Source: Imperialibacter sp964351395
GTDB lineage: Bacteria; Bacteroidota; Bacteroidia; Cytophagales; Cyclobacteriaceae
Length of the DNA stretch: 64,000 nucleotides
NCBI GenBank assembly: GCA_964351395.1
Contig: CAYGOF010000002.1
Location: 372,001-436,000, forward strand
Reading direction: 5' to 3'
The position numbers and the translations under genes were made by a program. Shown in pieces: positions 52,764 through 61,591 of the stretch (position 1 is the stretch's first letter; each line of letters starts with the position of its first letter). The notes below the pieces were generated by a model that ran no database searches, was not told the DNA's origin, and saw only the letters and a program-made list of their open reading frames with translations.

Positions 52764-52823
52764 ATGAGTCAGCATACAAAAGTCTAACAGGAAAAACTTT
52801 TTGTACTATTCAAATTGTAAAAA

Positions 52824-54398
52824 CTAGTCTACGTTGTCGTGCAGAAAGCGGTTGTTGCCCAAAATCTGATTGTCGTCGTTCAAATTGAACTTGGAAATCT
52901 TTCTTTCAGACGAATGAGGCACATCCTGCAGTTTCACTTTCTTCCTCATGTAAGCGGGCACTTCCAGTTTTTCTTTGAAAGAATCGCTATCCAAGGTAGA
53001 GGGGCTTTTAAGGTTGGCGAGTTTGCGTTCTCGCTCCCTTGCTTGCTCCATTAATTCTACCTTCTTGCTCATTTGGTGAGCAGCACCTTCAAGCTCCTCG
53101 AGGTAAGCATCACCTGGGTCAAGGTCGCTTCCTTCGACTACCTCGTATTCTTCACCAAAGTCAAACAGGCTTTTATCATCATCGTCCTTCTTCTTGGGTG
53201 TTGAGGGAGGGGTATCCTTCTTTTTGAAATCAAAAACATAAGATCTTTCCGCTGCTTCAGCCGCATCTTCTTCTCTTATCTGATCTTTCAGCTGCTTAAT
53301 CACCGGCTCCGAAATTGGACGCTCTGGTTTCTTAGGCTGATGCTCAAAAAGGTTAGTTTGCTTCGCTTTTTCAAGATCCAGCACCTTTTTTTCTGACTTC
53401 TCTTCCAAAATCTTGGAAATAGATTCCTGATCAAACCCAGTAGCAATGATGGTGACTCTGATACAGTCGCCTAGTTCCGGATCTACACCGTGACCAAAAA
53501 TCACTTCAGCGTCGTCGCCAGCAGCTTCCTGCATGTACTCAGTGATAGCAGTTAATTCATCCATTTGTAACTCTGCCTGCTCACCTGAAATGATCGAAAG
53601 CAAGATCTTCTGCGCACCAAGTATATTCGTATTATTCAGTAAGGGCGACGAAATAGCCTCCTCAGCTGCACGTATGGCTCGATTGTCGCCACTGGTAACG
53701 GCTGAACCCATTACAGCTGCACCGCTATTTTTCATGACGGTTTTCACGTCCTCAAAATCGACGTTTACATAGCCAGGCACCGTGATAATTTCCGCTATGC
53801 CTTTGGCTGCAGTGGTCAACACATTGTCGGCCTTCGAGAATGCCTCAGAAATTGACTGATTACCATAGATTTCTCTCAATTTATCATTGAGGATCACCAG
53901 GACGGTATCACAGTTTTCCTTTAGCATCCTGATTCCTTCTTCGGCTTGCTGTGTTTTCTTTTTGCCTTCAAAGGCAAACGGTGCAGTCACAATGCCTACT
54001 GTCAGGATATCAAGCTCCCGGGCTACTTTAGCGATTACCGGGGCTGCACCAGTACCGGTACCACCACCCATACCCGCCGTGATAAAAATCATACGGGTGT
54101 CTTCACTTAGAAGCTCCCGAATATCTTCTTTACTCTCCAGCGCAGCATTCATGCCCTTTTCAGGGTTGGCACCTGCCCCCAATCCGCTGGTAAGGTTTGC
54201 ACCTATTTGCAGCTTGATGGGTACAGGGCTACTATTGAGCGCCTGAGAATCGGTATTACAAATAACGAATTCAACGTCTTTGATACCTTGATTAAACATG
54301 TGGTTGACAGCGTTGCTGCCACCACCCCCAACGCCGATCACCTTGATGATCGACTTATGATGCTGGGGTAGATCGAAATTGTATGCTTTTCCTGTCAT
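52824..54398 (-). CDS. ftsZ: Cell division protein FtsZ
   Basis: 524 residues from the ATG at 54398 (MTGKAYNFDLPQHHKS); 13 codons of the longer frame are dropped. Tubulin-like GTPase: GVGGGGSNAV (22-31), signature GGGTGTG (111-117) and the T7 loop NVDFEDVKTVMKNSG. After the globular part (to about 320) comes a linker of nearly 200 residues, acidic and Lys-rich with a likely coiled coil (ELEGAAHQMSKKVELMEQARERERK), longer than the E. coli linker. The C-terminal peptide NRFLHDNVD is the tail that binds FtsA. FtsZ forms the division ring. Last gene of the dcw cluster. Confidence 0.97.
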   Translation of the reverse strand: MTGKAYNFDLPQHHKSIIKVIGVGGGGSNAVNHMFNQGIKDVEFVICNTDSQALNSSPVPIKLQIGANLTSGLGAGANPEKGMNAALESKEDIRELLSEDTRMIFITAGMGGGTGTGAAPVIAKVARELDILTVGIVTAPFAFEGKKKTQQAEEGIRMLKENCDTVLVILNDKLREIYGNQSISEAFSKADNVLTTAAKGIAEIITVPGYVNVDFEDVKTVMKNSGAAVMGSAVTSGDNRAIRAAEEAISSPLLNNTNILGAQKILLSIISGEQAELQMDELTAITEYMQEAAGDDAEVIFGHGVDPELGDCIRVTIIATGFDQESISKILEEKSEKKVLDLEKAKQTNLFEHQPKKPERPISEPVIKQLKDQIREEDAAEAAERSYVFDFKKKDTPPSTPKKKDDDDKSLFDFGEEYEVVEGSDLDPGDAYLEELEGAAHQMSKKVELMEQARERERKLANLKSPSTLDSDSFKEKLEVPAYMRKKVKLQDVPHSSERKISKFNLNDDNQILGNNRFLHDNVD

Positions 54399-54461
54399 AA
54401 CTATTGAAGTTGAGGTGTAGTCTGTATTCCTGCCCATGTCGCAAAACAGCAGGTCACAGGC

Positions 54462-55775
54462 TTATTCCATTTTATCGTCAAAATCATCAATTAACATTTT
54501 CTTGGTCTTCTCCAGCATATTGTTGAAGAAGCTTTTTGGCACGGTCAAATCTTTGCGGGAGATTGTCTTTGCACCATGAGGTTTATGTGTCGACTGTTCA
54601 TTGTAGCGATTTTCACGCTCGTCGAGTGCTCTGAAGCCACTTAACACCAACCCAACTGTGGTGGCGTACATTGGGCTCTTCACAGTCTCTAGCTTGCCTT
54701 TACCCAGGTGCTCGTTAGGATAGCCAATTCTGCTGTCCATGCCCGACATGTACTCAAACAATTGCTGAACGCATGCCAATTGACTGCCACCGCCTGTGAC
54801 CACAATACCACCTGCCAGCTTGTGCTGGAAACCTGAGGTGATGATTTCAGTGTGCACCATCTCGATGATCTCCTCCATGCGAGCTTCGATCACATGCGCC
54901 AGATTTTTCACTGAAATTTCCTTTGGCGCTCTGTTTCTTAAACCAGGGATTGAAATAATTTCATTAGGGTTTGCCTCTTCAGCAATGGCTTTTCCAAACT
55001 TGGTTTTCAGAAGTTCCGCCTGGTGTTCCATCACCATACAGCCCTGCTTGATATCGGTTGTCAGGATGTTTCCGCCGAAAGGTATCACAGCCGTGTGGCG
55101 TATGATATTGTCGTAGAAAATGGCAATGTCTGTGGTACCACCACCTATGTCGACCAGGCACACACCTGCTTCCTTCTCTTCCTCGCTTAGTACAGCAAGG
55201 CTTGAAGCAAGTGGTTCCAAAATCAGGTTCTCAATTTCAAGTCCAGCCCTGCGTACACATTTATTGATGTTGTTGATCGCATTCGTCTGCGCGGTGATCA
55301 CGTGAAAATCAGCCTCTAACTTCACGCCAGACATACCAACCGGATCTTTGATGCCTTCCTCGTAATCAACGATATAATCCTGTGGCATCACGTGTATGAT
55401 CTCACTCCCAGGAGGAATCACGATCTTATACATATCGTTGGTCAGTCGGTTGACATCCTCCACAGTAATTTCGTCGTCGTTAGACTGGCGAGTAATAGAA
55501 CCATGATGGATCGAGCTGCGGATGTGCTGTCCTGCGATACCTACATTCACCACACGAATGTCGATACCCGACTGCTCTTCTGCCTCCGCCACAGCTTTCT
55601 CAATGGCACTTACCGTTTTGTCAATATTGGTGACAATGCCACGGATCACGCCATCGGAAACGGCTTTACCCATTCCCAATACTTCGAGCTTTCCGTATTC
55701 ATTTTTACGGCCCACTATGGCACATATCTTGGTGGTGCCTATGTCGAGGCCAACAATAATCTTATCGTTTTGCAT
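54462..55775 (-). CDS. ftsA: Cell division protein FtsA
   Basis: 437 residues from the ATG at 55775 (MQNDKIIVGLDIGTTKICAI); a GTG five codons upstream overlaps ftsQ. Actin-like ATPase: phosphate-1 loop GLDIGTTK, the 1C-type domain, phosphate-2 VCLVDIGGGTTDIAIF and adenosine loop IVVTGGGSQLACVQQLFE. The C terminus (PKSFFNNMLEKTKKMLIDDFDD) has an amphipathic-helix character that could bind the membrane. It tethers FtsZ to the membrane. The 63-base gap to ftsZ is the widest between genes of the cluster. Confidence 0.96.
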   Translation of the reverse strand: MQNDKIIVGLDIGTTKICAIVGRKNEYGKLEVLGMGKAVSDGVIRGIVTNIDKTVSAIEKAVAEAEEQSGIDIRVVNVGIAGQHIRSSIHHGSITRQSNDDEITVEDVNRLTNDMYKIVIPPGSEIIHVMPQDYIVDYEEGIKDPVGMSGVKLEADFHVITAQTNAINNINKCVRRAGLEIENLILEPLASSLAVLSEEEKEAGVCLVDIGGGTTDIAIFYDNIIRHTAVIPFGGNILTTDIKQGCMVMEHQAELLKTKFGKAIAEEANPNEIISIPGLRNRAPKEISVKNLAHVIEARMEEIIEMVHTEIITSGFQHKLAGGIVVTGGGSQLACVQQLFEYMSGMDSRIGYPNEHLGKGKLETVKSPMYATTVGLVLSGFRALDERENRYNEQSTHKPHGAKTISRKDLTVPKSFFNNMLEKTKKMLIDDFDDKME

Positions 55776-55782
55776 AGGTGTA

Positions 55783-56544
55783 TTATTCACAGACGATTTG
55801 GTCTTTATATTTCACGTTCACTTTGTCGTAAGAATTCCATCCCTTTTCAGGTAGAATTTTGGTATAGAAAATATGGAGCTTACTGAATTTTGTTTCAATG
55901 TCCTCCGCCTTTCCAAATTCGATATACTGGCTGGTGACCTGAGGATAAAGTGTTAATTCACCTTTCCTGTCCAGGGCTATCTCAGCGATCTGAGCTTTCC
56001 AGAATTTATTGCCTTCCAGGTAGTTGACTAATTCAAATAGTCCTTTTCCCTGCTCATCCTCGAGTATCGATGTTTTATATTTCTTGCCTGAGGGCAGCTT
56101 TACCAACACCACCCTTGCTGTATAATTATCTGAAAGTGGGATCACTTCCCCCAGGTCGGTAATGTAGGCACCAAAACCTCCGTTGTTGATGATTCTGGCT
56201 ACTGGCCACTTCTGGGTAATCTTGGCTTTGATATTGCCTCTTAAGTCTCTGAATACTTCTGCCTCCCTAACAAAAGGATGCTTTTCAATTTTGGTCTCTA
56301 TGTTGCGCAGGTTGATATCGCCTGCGAATGACCCCGTTAGCACTTCATTACCCGGCGCATTGATCAGCTTACGGATATCTTCATCATTGATAAAGTAGTT
56401 ACCACGTGAATAATCAATATCGATATATACTTCACTGAAAGGCTTATCCAATTGCTTTTTGCTAACGAACCCAATCAGTAAAAACAGCAGGACACCACCT
56501 ACGACAAAATATACACCTCGTTTAATTTTAATCTTATGCAGCAT
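55783..56544 (-). CDS. ftsQ: Cell division protein FtsQ/DivIB
   Basis: 253 residues. One N-terminal membrane helix (about 11-28, VYFVVGGVLLFLLIGFV) and an extracytoplasmic domain with the POTRA-like part (VYIDIDYSRGNYFINDEDIRKLI, then NIETKIEKHPFVREAEVFRDLRGNIKAKITQKWPVARI) and the FtsQ C-terminal fold (GWNSYDKVNVKYKDQIVCE). It stabilises the divisome with FtsB/L. The start overlaps the MurC end by 11 bases. Identification rests on position plus fold pattern. Confidence 0.9.
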   Translation of the reverse strand: MLHKIKIKRGVYFVVGGVLLFLLIGFVSKKQLDKPFSEVYIDIDYSRGNYFINDEDIRKLINAPGNEVLTGSFAGDINLRNIETKIEKHPFVREAEVFRDLRGNIKAKITQKWPVARIINNGGFGAYITDLGEVIPLSDNYTARVVLVKLPSGKKYKTSILEDEQGKGLFELVNYLEGNKFWKAQIAEIALDRKGELTLYPQVTSQYIEFGKAEDIETKFSKLHIFYTKILPEKGWNSYDKVNVKYKDQIVCE

Positions 56545-59044
56545 AGCTCTTAGTCTTTAGTATTTCTGCCAGCGGCTTAACCATTTTATCTATATCACCT
56601 GCTCCAATGGTGAGCAGTACTTCCGGATCATGGCTTTTGGTCCATGCCAGTAATTCTTCCTTGCTTATCACCTTTTTCCTGTTGTGAGATATGCGATTGG
56701 CGATCATTTCAGCATCCACACCTTGTATTGGCTTTTCCCTTGCAGGGTAGATGGGTAAAAGAATCACCTCATCGGCGATCGACAAACTCTCCGCAAAACC
56801 ATCAACAAAATCTCTGGTGCGGGTAAATAGATGAGGCTGAAAAATAGCCGTCATTTCTTTGGTCGGGTAAAGCTCCTTGACCGATCGCAAAAACTGCTTG
56901 ATCTCCTCGGGGTGGTGAGCATAGTCGTCAATCATCACATGATGATCATCTTTCAGCACCGTTTCAAACCTTCTCTTTACCCCTCGATAGGACTCTACTC
57001 CCTTTCTGATGCTTTGCTCATCGATTCCAAGGCTTAAAGCCACTCCTATGGCAACCGTCATGTTTTCGACATTGTGGAAGCCTGGCACCTGAATGTTGAG
57101 GTCAGCTATTTTTCCAGAAGGAAACACCATATCGAACCTGAATTGGCCATCAACAACTTTCACATTTTCAGCCTGGTAGTCATATGTACCACCATAGTAA
57201 TCTACAGACGCTCCGCGGGCAGGCAAAGTAAGTGTTTGCTGCAGCTTACCCTGGAGGAAGATACTTCCAGAAGGGATTACCTGCCCGGCAAAAGCGCTGT
57301 ATGTCTTGATCATTTCTTCAGCAGATCCGTAGATATCCAAATGGTCAGGATCAACGGAAGTAATGACTGCTATATTAGGATGTAGGCGTAAAAAGGATCT
57401 ATCAAACTCGTCGGCTTCAGCTACCAGCACTGCGTCTGGATCATCGGACAACAACAAATTACTTCCGTAGTTGACTGTGATGCCGCCAATAAAGGCTTCG
57501 ACTGAACGGCCGGCTGATTTCAGCAAGTGGGCAATCATTGAAGATGTGGTCGTTTTACCATGTGTGCCAGCCACTGCAATGGTAAACTTACTTTTCGAAA
57601 TCATCCCAAGTACTTCAGACCGCTTCCTGATGACGAATCCTTCGTTTTTCAGGTATGTCCATTCTGCATGATCGGCTGGAATTGCCGGAGTCAGCACAAC
57701 AAGCGTTTTTTCAGGATGTGCTTTAAATGTATCAGGAATAAGAGCAACGTCGTCCTTGAAATGAATGTCAATTCCCTCCTCTTTCAGTTGGTCAGTAAGT
57801 GCGGTAGGCGTCAGGTCGTATCCAACTACTTTCTTTCCCTGATTGTTGAACCAGCGGGCGAGTGCGCTCATTCCTATGCCGCCGATCCCCAGAAAATAGA
57901 CGTTTTTCAGCGACTCGAAAGTATCGATTGGCTTAACACCTATTAGCGCTACTAATTGATCAACAATTCTTTCGGTAGCATCAGGGCGCTCCAATGCTTT
58001 AATATTTTTTGATAGCACTGCCTGCCGTTCGCTGTCCTTCAAAAGTTTCAACGTTTCCGCAACAAGTGTATCTCTTGCCTCTATGTCCTTTACAGCAATA
58101 GCAGCATCCTCTTTCACAAGCGCCATGGCATTGCTTGTCTGATGATCTTCTGCAACATTTGGAGAGGGTACAAAAATGACGGGCTTACCGACGATGCAAA
58201 GTTCAGAAATAGACAAAGCTCCTGCCCTTGATATTACCACGTCAGCAGCGGCATATGCCATGTTCATTTCCTTAATGAACTCAAGCAATACCACACCTGT
58301 CATGTTCAGGTGGGCCGTTTGCTTCTTCATCTCTTCATAGTAGAAGCGGCCCGATTGCCAGATCACCTGAACGCCTGCTGTTTGGAACAACGGCAAACCA
58401 GCAAGTGTACTATCATTCAGCGTCTTAGCGCCCAAACTTCCACCAAAAACCAATACGATGGGTTTGGCAGGATCAAGACCGTAAAATTGAGCAGCTTCTG
58501 CTTTGGTAGTTGAACCAACGGCAATGTCCTTTCTAACGGGATTGCCAGTTATTGTTAAGTGTTCCTTAGGGAAGAACTTCTCCATTCCTTCATAGGCCAC
58601 ACATATTTTTTGTACTCGCTTAGCCAACCATTTATTGGTTAACCCGGCATAGGAGTTTTGTTCCTGGATCAGCGAAGGAATGCCTCTCGAAGTAGCAGCA
58701 AACAACAGAGGTCCACTGGCATAGCCTCCCACTCCCACTACAAGATCAGGCTTAAAGTCTTTAATAATGCGGTGCGATTTCCATACGCTTGCAATGACTT
58801 TGAACGGGAACATCAAATTACTTAGCGAAAGGCTACGTTGAATGCCACTGATCCAAAGTCCGATAATTTTAAATCCGGCATCAGGCACTCGCTGCATTTC
58901 CATTTTGCTTTCAGCACCCACAAAGAGAATATCTGCATCAGGGAAACGGTCCCTGAATCCATTAGCAATAGCGATCGCAGGGAAGATATGTCCTCCTGTG
59001 CCGCCGCCACTGATAATGATTCGATATGTTCTCTTTCCAGTCAT
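56534..59044 (-). CDS. murG/murC: Fused MurG-MurC: lipid II GlcNAc transferase and UDP-MurNAc L-alanine ligase in one protein
   Basis: 836 residues from the ATG at 59044, 1 base after the ftsW stop. Residues 1-365 are a complete MurG (GT28): SGGGTGGHIFPA, VGVGGYASGP, IQEQNSYAG, LVFGGSLGAKTLN and RAGALSISELC. It adds GlcNAc to lipid I. Residues 381-836 are a complete MurC: FLGIGGIGMSALARW, VAGTHGKTTTSSMIA, ADEFDRSFL, DPDHLDIYGS, DDYAHHPEEI and FQPHLFTRT. It adds L-Ala to UDP-MurNAc. The domains join through about 15 residues (ALIGVKPIDTFESLK); the coding region 57890-57945 has no stop and no ATG, GTG or TTG where a separate MurC would start. MurG and MurC are normally separate neighbouring genes. 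A single-base assembly error is the main alternative. Confidence 0.88.
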   Translation of the reverse strand: MTGKRTYRIIISGGGTGGHIFPAIAIANGFRDRFPDADILFVGAESKMEMQRVPDAGFKIIGLWISGIQRSLSLSNLMFPFKVIASVWKSHRIIKDFKPDLVVGVGGYASGPLLFAATSRGIPSLIQEQNSYAGLTNKWLAKRVQKICVAYEGMEKFFPKEHLTITGNPVRKDIAVGSTTKAEAAQFYGLDPAKPIVLVFGGSLGAKTLNDSTLAGLPLFQTAGVQVIWQSGRFYYEEMKKQTAHLNMTGVVLLEFIKEMNMAYAAADVVISRAGALSISELCIVGKPVIFVPSPNVAEDHQTSNAMALVKEDAAIAVKDIEARDTLVAETLKLLKDSERQAVLSKNIKALERPDATERIVDQLVALIGVKPIDTFESLKNVYFLGIGGIGMSALARWFNNQGKKVVGYDLTPTALTDQLKEEGIDIHFKDDVALIPDTFKAHPEKTLVVLTPAIPADHAEWTYLKNEGFVIRKRSEVLGMISKSKFTIAVAGTHGKTTTSSMIAHLLKSAGRSVEAFIGGITVNYGSNLLLSDDPDAVLVAEADEFDRSFLRLHPNIAVITSVDPDHLDIYGSAEEMIKTYSAFAGQVIPSGSIFLQGKLQQTLTLPARGASVDYYGGTYDYQAENVKVVDGQFRFDMVFPSGKIADLNIQVPGFHNVENMTVAIGVALSLGIDEQSIRKGVESYRGVKRRFETVLKDDHHVMIDDYAHHPEEIKQFLRSVKELYPTKEMTAIFQPHLFTRTRDFVDGFAESLSIADEVILLPIYPAREKPIQGVDAEMIANRISHNRKKVISKEELLAWTKSHDPEVLLTIGAGDIDKMVKPLAEILKTKSYAA

Positions 59045-59045
59045 A

Positions 59046-60212
59046 TTATGCCATTGCGGCAACTTTCTTTTTTCCGTTTCCTTTTACATCGCCTGGAAAC
59101 TCATCGAGTTCGCCACGACTTACACTTAAAATGATGCCAATCGAAATACCCATAAAAAGCTGGGACGTTCCCCCCATACTTACCAGGGGAAGGGGCAGAC
59201 CTGTAATAGGTCCCAGTCCAACGGCTACTCCCATATTGATGAAGGCCTGCATGACGAGTGCAAAACTCAAGGCCGCACTCAATAGTCCACCATACGCTCG
59301 TTCGCTTTGCATAAACACGATCATTCCACGATAGAGCAAGGCCAGGTACAGTAAAATGACTGCTACACCGCCGATCATGCCATACTCTTCGATGATGATG
59401 GCATAGATAAAGTCAGAATATGGGTGGGGTAGGAAATTTCTTTGGTCGCTTTGGCCCGGGCCTTTGCCTACGATGCCGCCACTTGCAACAGCGATATACG
59501 ACTGCTGCGCCTGGAAAGGCAAAGTAGATTCATCGGTTGAAAGGAAAGCTTGCACCCTGCTAATTACTGTTTGACCTCTTTGACCGAGTGTTAATGCCAC
59601 AGCCCCGGAAAGCGCTCCGATCATCACCAACATGGCCAGGTATTTTACAGGCACTCTGCCAATGAACATAAGCAACATGCAGGTAGCAAAAATCAACACT
59701 GCTGTAGAGAAGTTAGACATGGCAATAAGTCCGCATATCACCCCGCACCAAAGAAGAATCGGAAGCAACGACTCCTTCAGCTCTTCTTCGCTCTGCTGCC
59801 TTTTCGACAAGATGCTGGCAATAGTTACAAACAGAGCCAGCTTAGCCAGATCCGATGGTTGGAAAGCCTGGTTAATAAACGGAATCGTCAACCATCTTGA
59901 AGCCTCGTTCATGGTGTTCCCGAAAACATAGGTGATCAAGAGCAAGGGCACTGAAATCCAAAGCGCAAGTTTCGAAAGCTTGGAAAAATACCTGTAGTCC
60001 ACTTTATGTGCCACCCAAATAGCCACAAGGCTGAGGATCGTAAGCACTGAGTGTTTGATCAGGTAGTATTCAGTATCACCACCCATTTTGCTATAGGCAA
60101 GTGTTCCGGTAGCACTGTACACCACAAGGATGCTGAGTACAGACAATGCCAGTACAATGGCCCAAATAATTGGGTCCCCCTTAAGGTTCTTTTCAATCCA
60201 CTCCTTTATCAT
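59046..60212 (-). CDS. ftsW: Septal peptidoglycan glycan polymerase FtsW
   Basis: 388 residues, about ten membrane helices, SEDS family. Marks of FtsW/RodA: WAIVLALSVLSILVVYSATGTLAY, WLTIPFINQAFQPSDLAKLALF with the conserved Asp, TVISRVQAF, HPYSDFIYAIIIEEYGMIGG and GVAVGLGPITGLPLPLVSMGGTSQL. It polymerises lipid II at the septum together with a class B PBP. Overlaps murD by 4 bases (ATGA). Confidence 0.95.
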   Translation of the reverse strand: MIKEWIEKNLKGDPIIWAIVLALSVLSILVVYSATGTLAYSKMGGDTEYYLIKHSVLTILSLVAIWVAHKVDYRYFSKLSKLALWISVPLLLITYVFGNTMNEASRWLTIPFINQAFQPSDLAKLALFVTIASILSKRQQSEEELKESLLPILLWCGVICGLIAMSNFSTAVLIFATCMLLMFIGRVPVKYLAMLVMIGALSGAVALTLGQRGQTVISRVQAFLSTDESTLPFQAQQSYIAVASGGIVGKGPGQSDQRNFLPHPYSDFIYAIIIEEYGMIGGVAVILLYLALLYRGMIVFMQSERAYGGLLSAALSFALVMQAFINMGVAVGLGPITGLPLPLVSMGGTSQLFMGISIGIILSVSRGELDEFPGDVKGNGKKKVAAMA

Positions 60213-61591
60213 ACGCTTTGCCCCCTTCCTACTTGATTCTTAAGCTTAATGACGGCATCTTTGAATTGCTCACCACGGTCTTCGTAGTTCCTGAATAAGT
60301 CGAAACTGGCACAAGCGGGCGACAACAAAACCACATCACCTGGTGCTGCCAAATCAGCTCCCCAGCGAGCCGCATCTGTTACTGACACAGTTTGCCTGAT
60401 CACATCCACCTTGCCGGTGAAGTAGTCGGTTAGCTTTACATTGTCCTTACCCAGGCATATTAATGCCTTCACTTTTTCTTTTACCAGGGCTTCAATTCTA
60501 TCGTAATCGTTCCCTTTGTCTAAGCCTCCGGCAATCCATACGATAGGAGCACTCATGCCCTCTAGTGCATAATACACAGAGTCCACATTGGTAGCCTTGG
60601 AGTCATTGATAAAGAGTATGTCGTCGATAGTCGCCACTTTCTCCAGGCGATGAGGGGCATTTTTGAATGTCTTCAAAGCCCTCACCACTTTTTCCATCGG
60701 AGCATCCATTGTCAGTGTGGTGAGAACTGCTGCCATGGAATTGACCATGTTGTGCTTCCCAATGAGGGATACCTGATTCACCGGTATTTTGTGGGATTTC
60801 TTTGTGGATTCAATATTGAAGACCAAATGATCGTCTTCCAGGAATGCTCCATTCTTGACATTCTCAACAAGAGAAATAGCAAACAAAGAAGCTTCTACAT
60901 TCCTTCTGGCCAGTTCCTCTTCAATTGGGCCCTTGTCGGAGAAGTAGATAAAGCACTCTTCATGGCTCATTTTTTCAATGATCCTGAACTTGCTGTTGAT
61001 ATAGTTCTTGAAATTGTACTCGTACCTGTCCAAATGATCAGGGGTGATATTGAGCAAAATAGCGACGTCAGGTTTGAATGTATTCATGCCGTCGATCTGA
61101 AAGCTGCTTAACTCAAGTACATAGTATTCAAAGTTGTCTTTGATTACCTGTCTGGCAAAACTATGCCCTACATTTCCTGCTAGTCCAACACTATAACCAG
61201 CCTCTTTCAGTAAGTGGTAGGTCAGCAGCGTAGTAGTGGTTTTGCCGTTAGTGCCGGTAATGGCTATCTTCTTGGCCTTTGTAAACCTGGAAGCAAACTC
61301 TATTTCATCGATGATCTCGATACCTTTTTCTTTTGCTTTTTTAACCATCTCTACCTTGTCGGAAATACCGGGGCTTTTGATGATCAAATCAGCCTGCAAT
61401 ATTTTGCTAGCTGTATGCTTTCCTTCTTCAAACTCAATATCGGCAGCATTGAGGTCTTTGCGGTATCGCTCTTTTAATACACCTCCGTCGGAAACAAACA
61501 CACTAAACCCTTTGTGCTGCGCCAACAAAGCTGCGCCAACACCGCTTTCGCCAGCTCCTAAAATGACGATATTTTTCACGTTCTCCATCAT
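60209..61591 (-). CDS. murD: UDP-N-acetylmuramoyl-L-alanine D-glutamate ligase
   Basis: 460 residues. Rossmann N-terminal domain (IVILGAGESGVGAALLA), ATP loop GTNGKTTTT (113-121), carbamylated-Lys-type region, VLELSSFQIDGM, LNITPDHLDRYE and HRLEKVATIDDILFINDSKATNVDS, all Mur ligase D hallmarks. It adds D-Glu to UDP-MurNAc-L-Ala. Overlaps mraY by 1 base (TAATG) and ftsW by 4. Start is one of two adjacent ATG codons. Confidence 0.96.
   Translation of the reverse strand: MMENVKNIVILGAGESGVGAALLAQHKGFSVFVSDGGVLKERYRKDLNAADIEFEEGKHTASKILQADLIIKSPGISDKVEMVKKAKEKGIEIIDEIEFASRFTKAKKIAITGTNGKTTTTLLTYHLLKEAGYSVGLAGNVGHSFARQVIKDNFEYYVLELSSFQIDGMNTFKPDVAILLNITPDHLDRYEYNFKNYINSKFRIIEKMSHEECFIYFSDKGPIEEELARRNVEASLFAISLVENVKNGAFLEDDHLVFNIESTKKSHKIPVNQVSLIGKHNMVNSMAAVLTTLTMDAPMEKVVRALKTFKNAPHRLEKVATIDDILFINDSKATNVDSVYYALEGMSAPIVWIAGGLDKGNDYDRIEALVKEKVKALICLGKDNVKLTDYFTGKVDVIRQTVSVTDAARWGADLAAPGDVVLLSPACASFDLFRNYEDRGEQFKDAVIKLKNQVGRGQSV

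Larger units (their letters stand above)
52214..52823. other. Hairpin-rich intergenic region downstream of ftsZ
   Basis: 610 bases between the FMN reductase gene (+) and ftsZ (-), with no credible open frame. Several perfect inverted repeats occur: GCAGATTGC/GCAATCTGC at 52332-52356, GCGGA/TCCGC near 52413-52431, CCGTA/TACGG near 52483-52501 and GCCCCGAC/GTCGGGGC at 52745-52763. The set suggests extragenic palindromic elements or a relic of one; the last one may end the dcw transcript. Confidence 0.6.
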
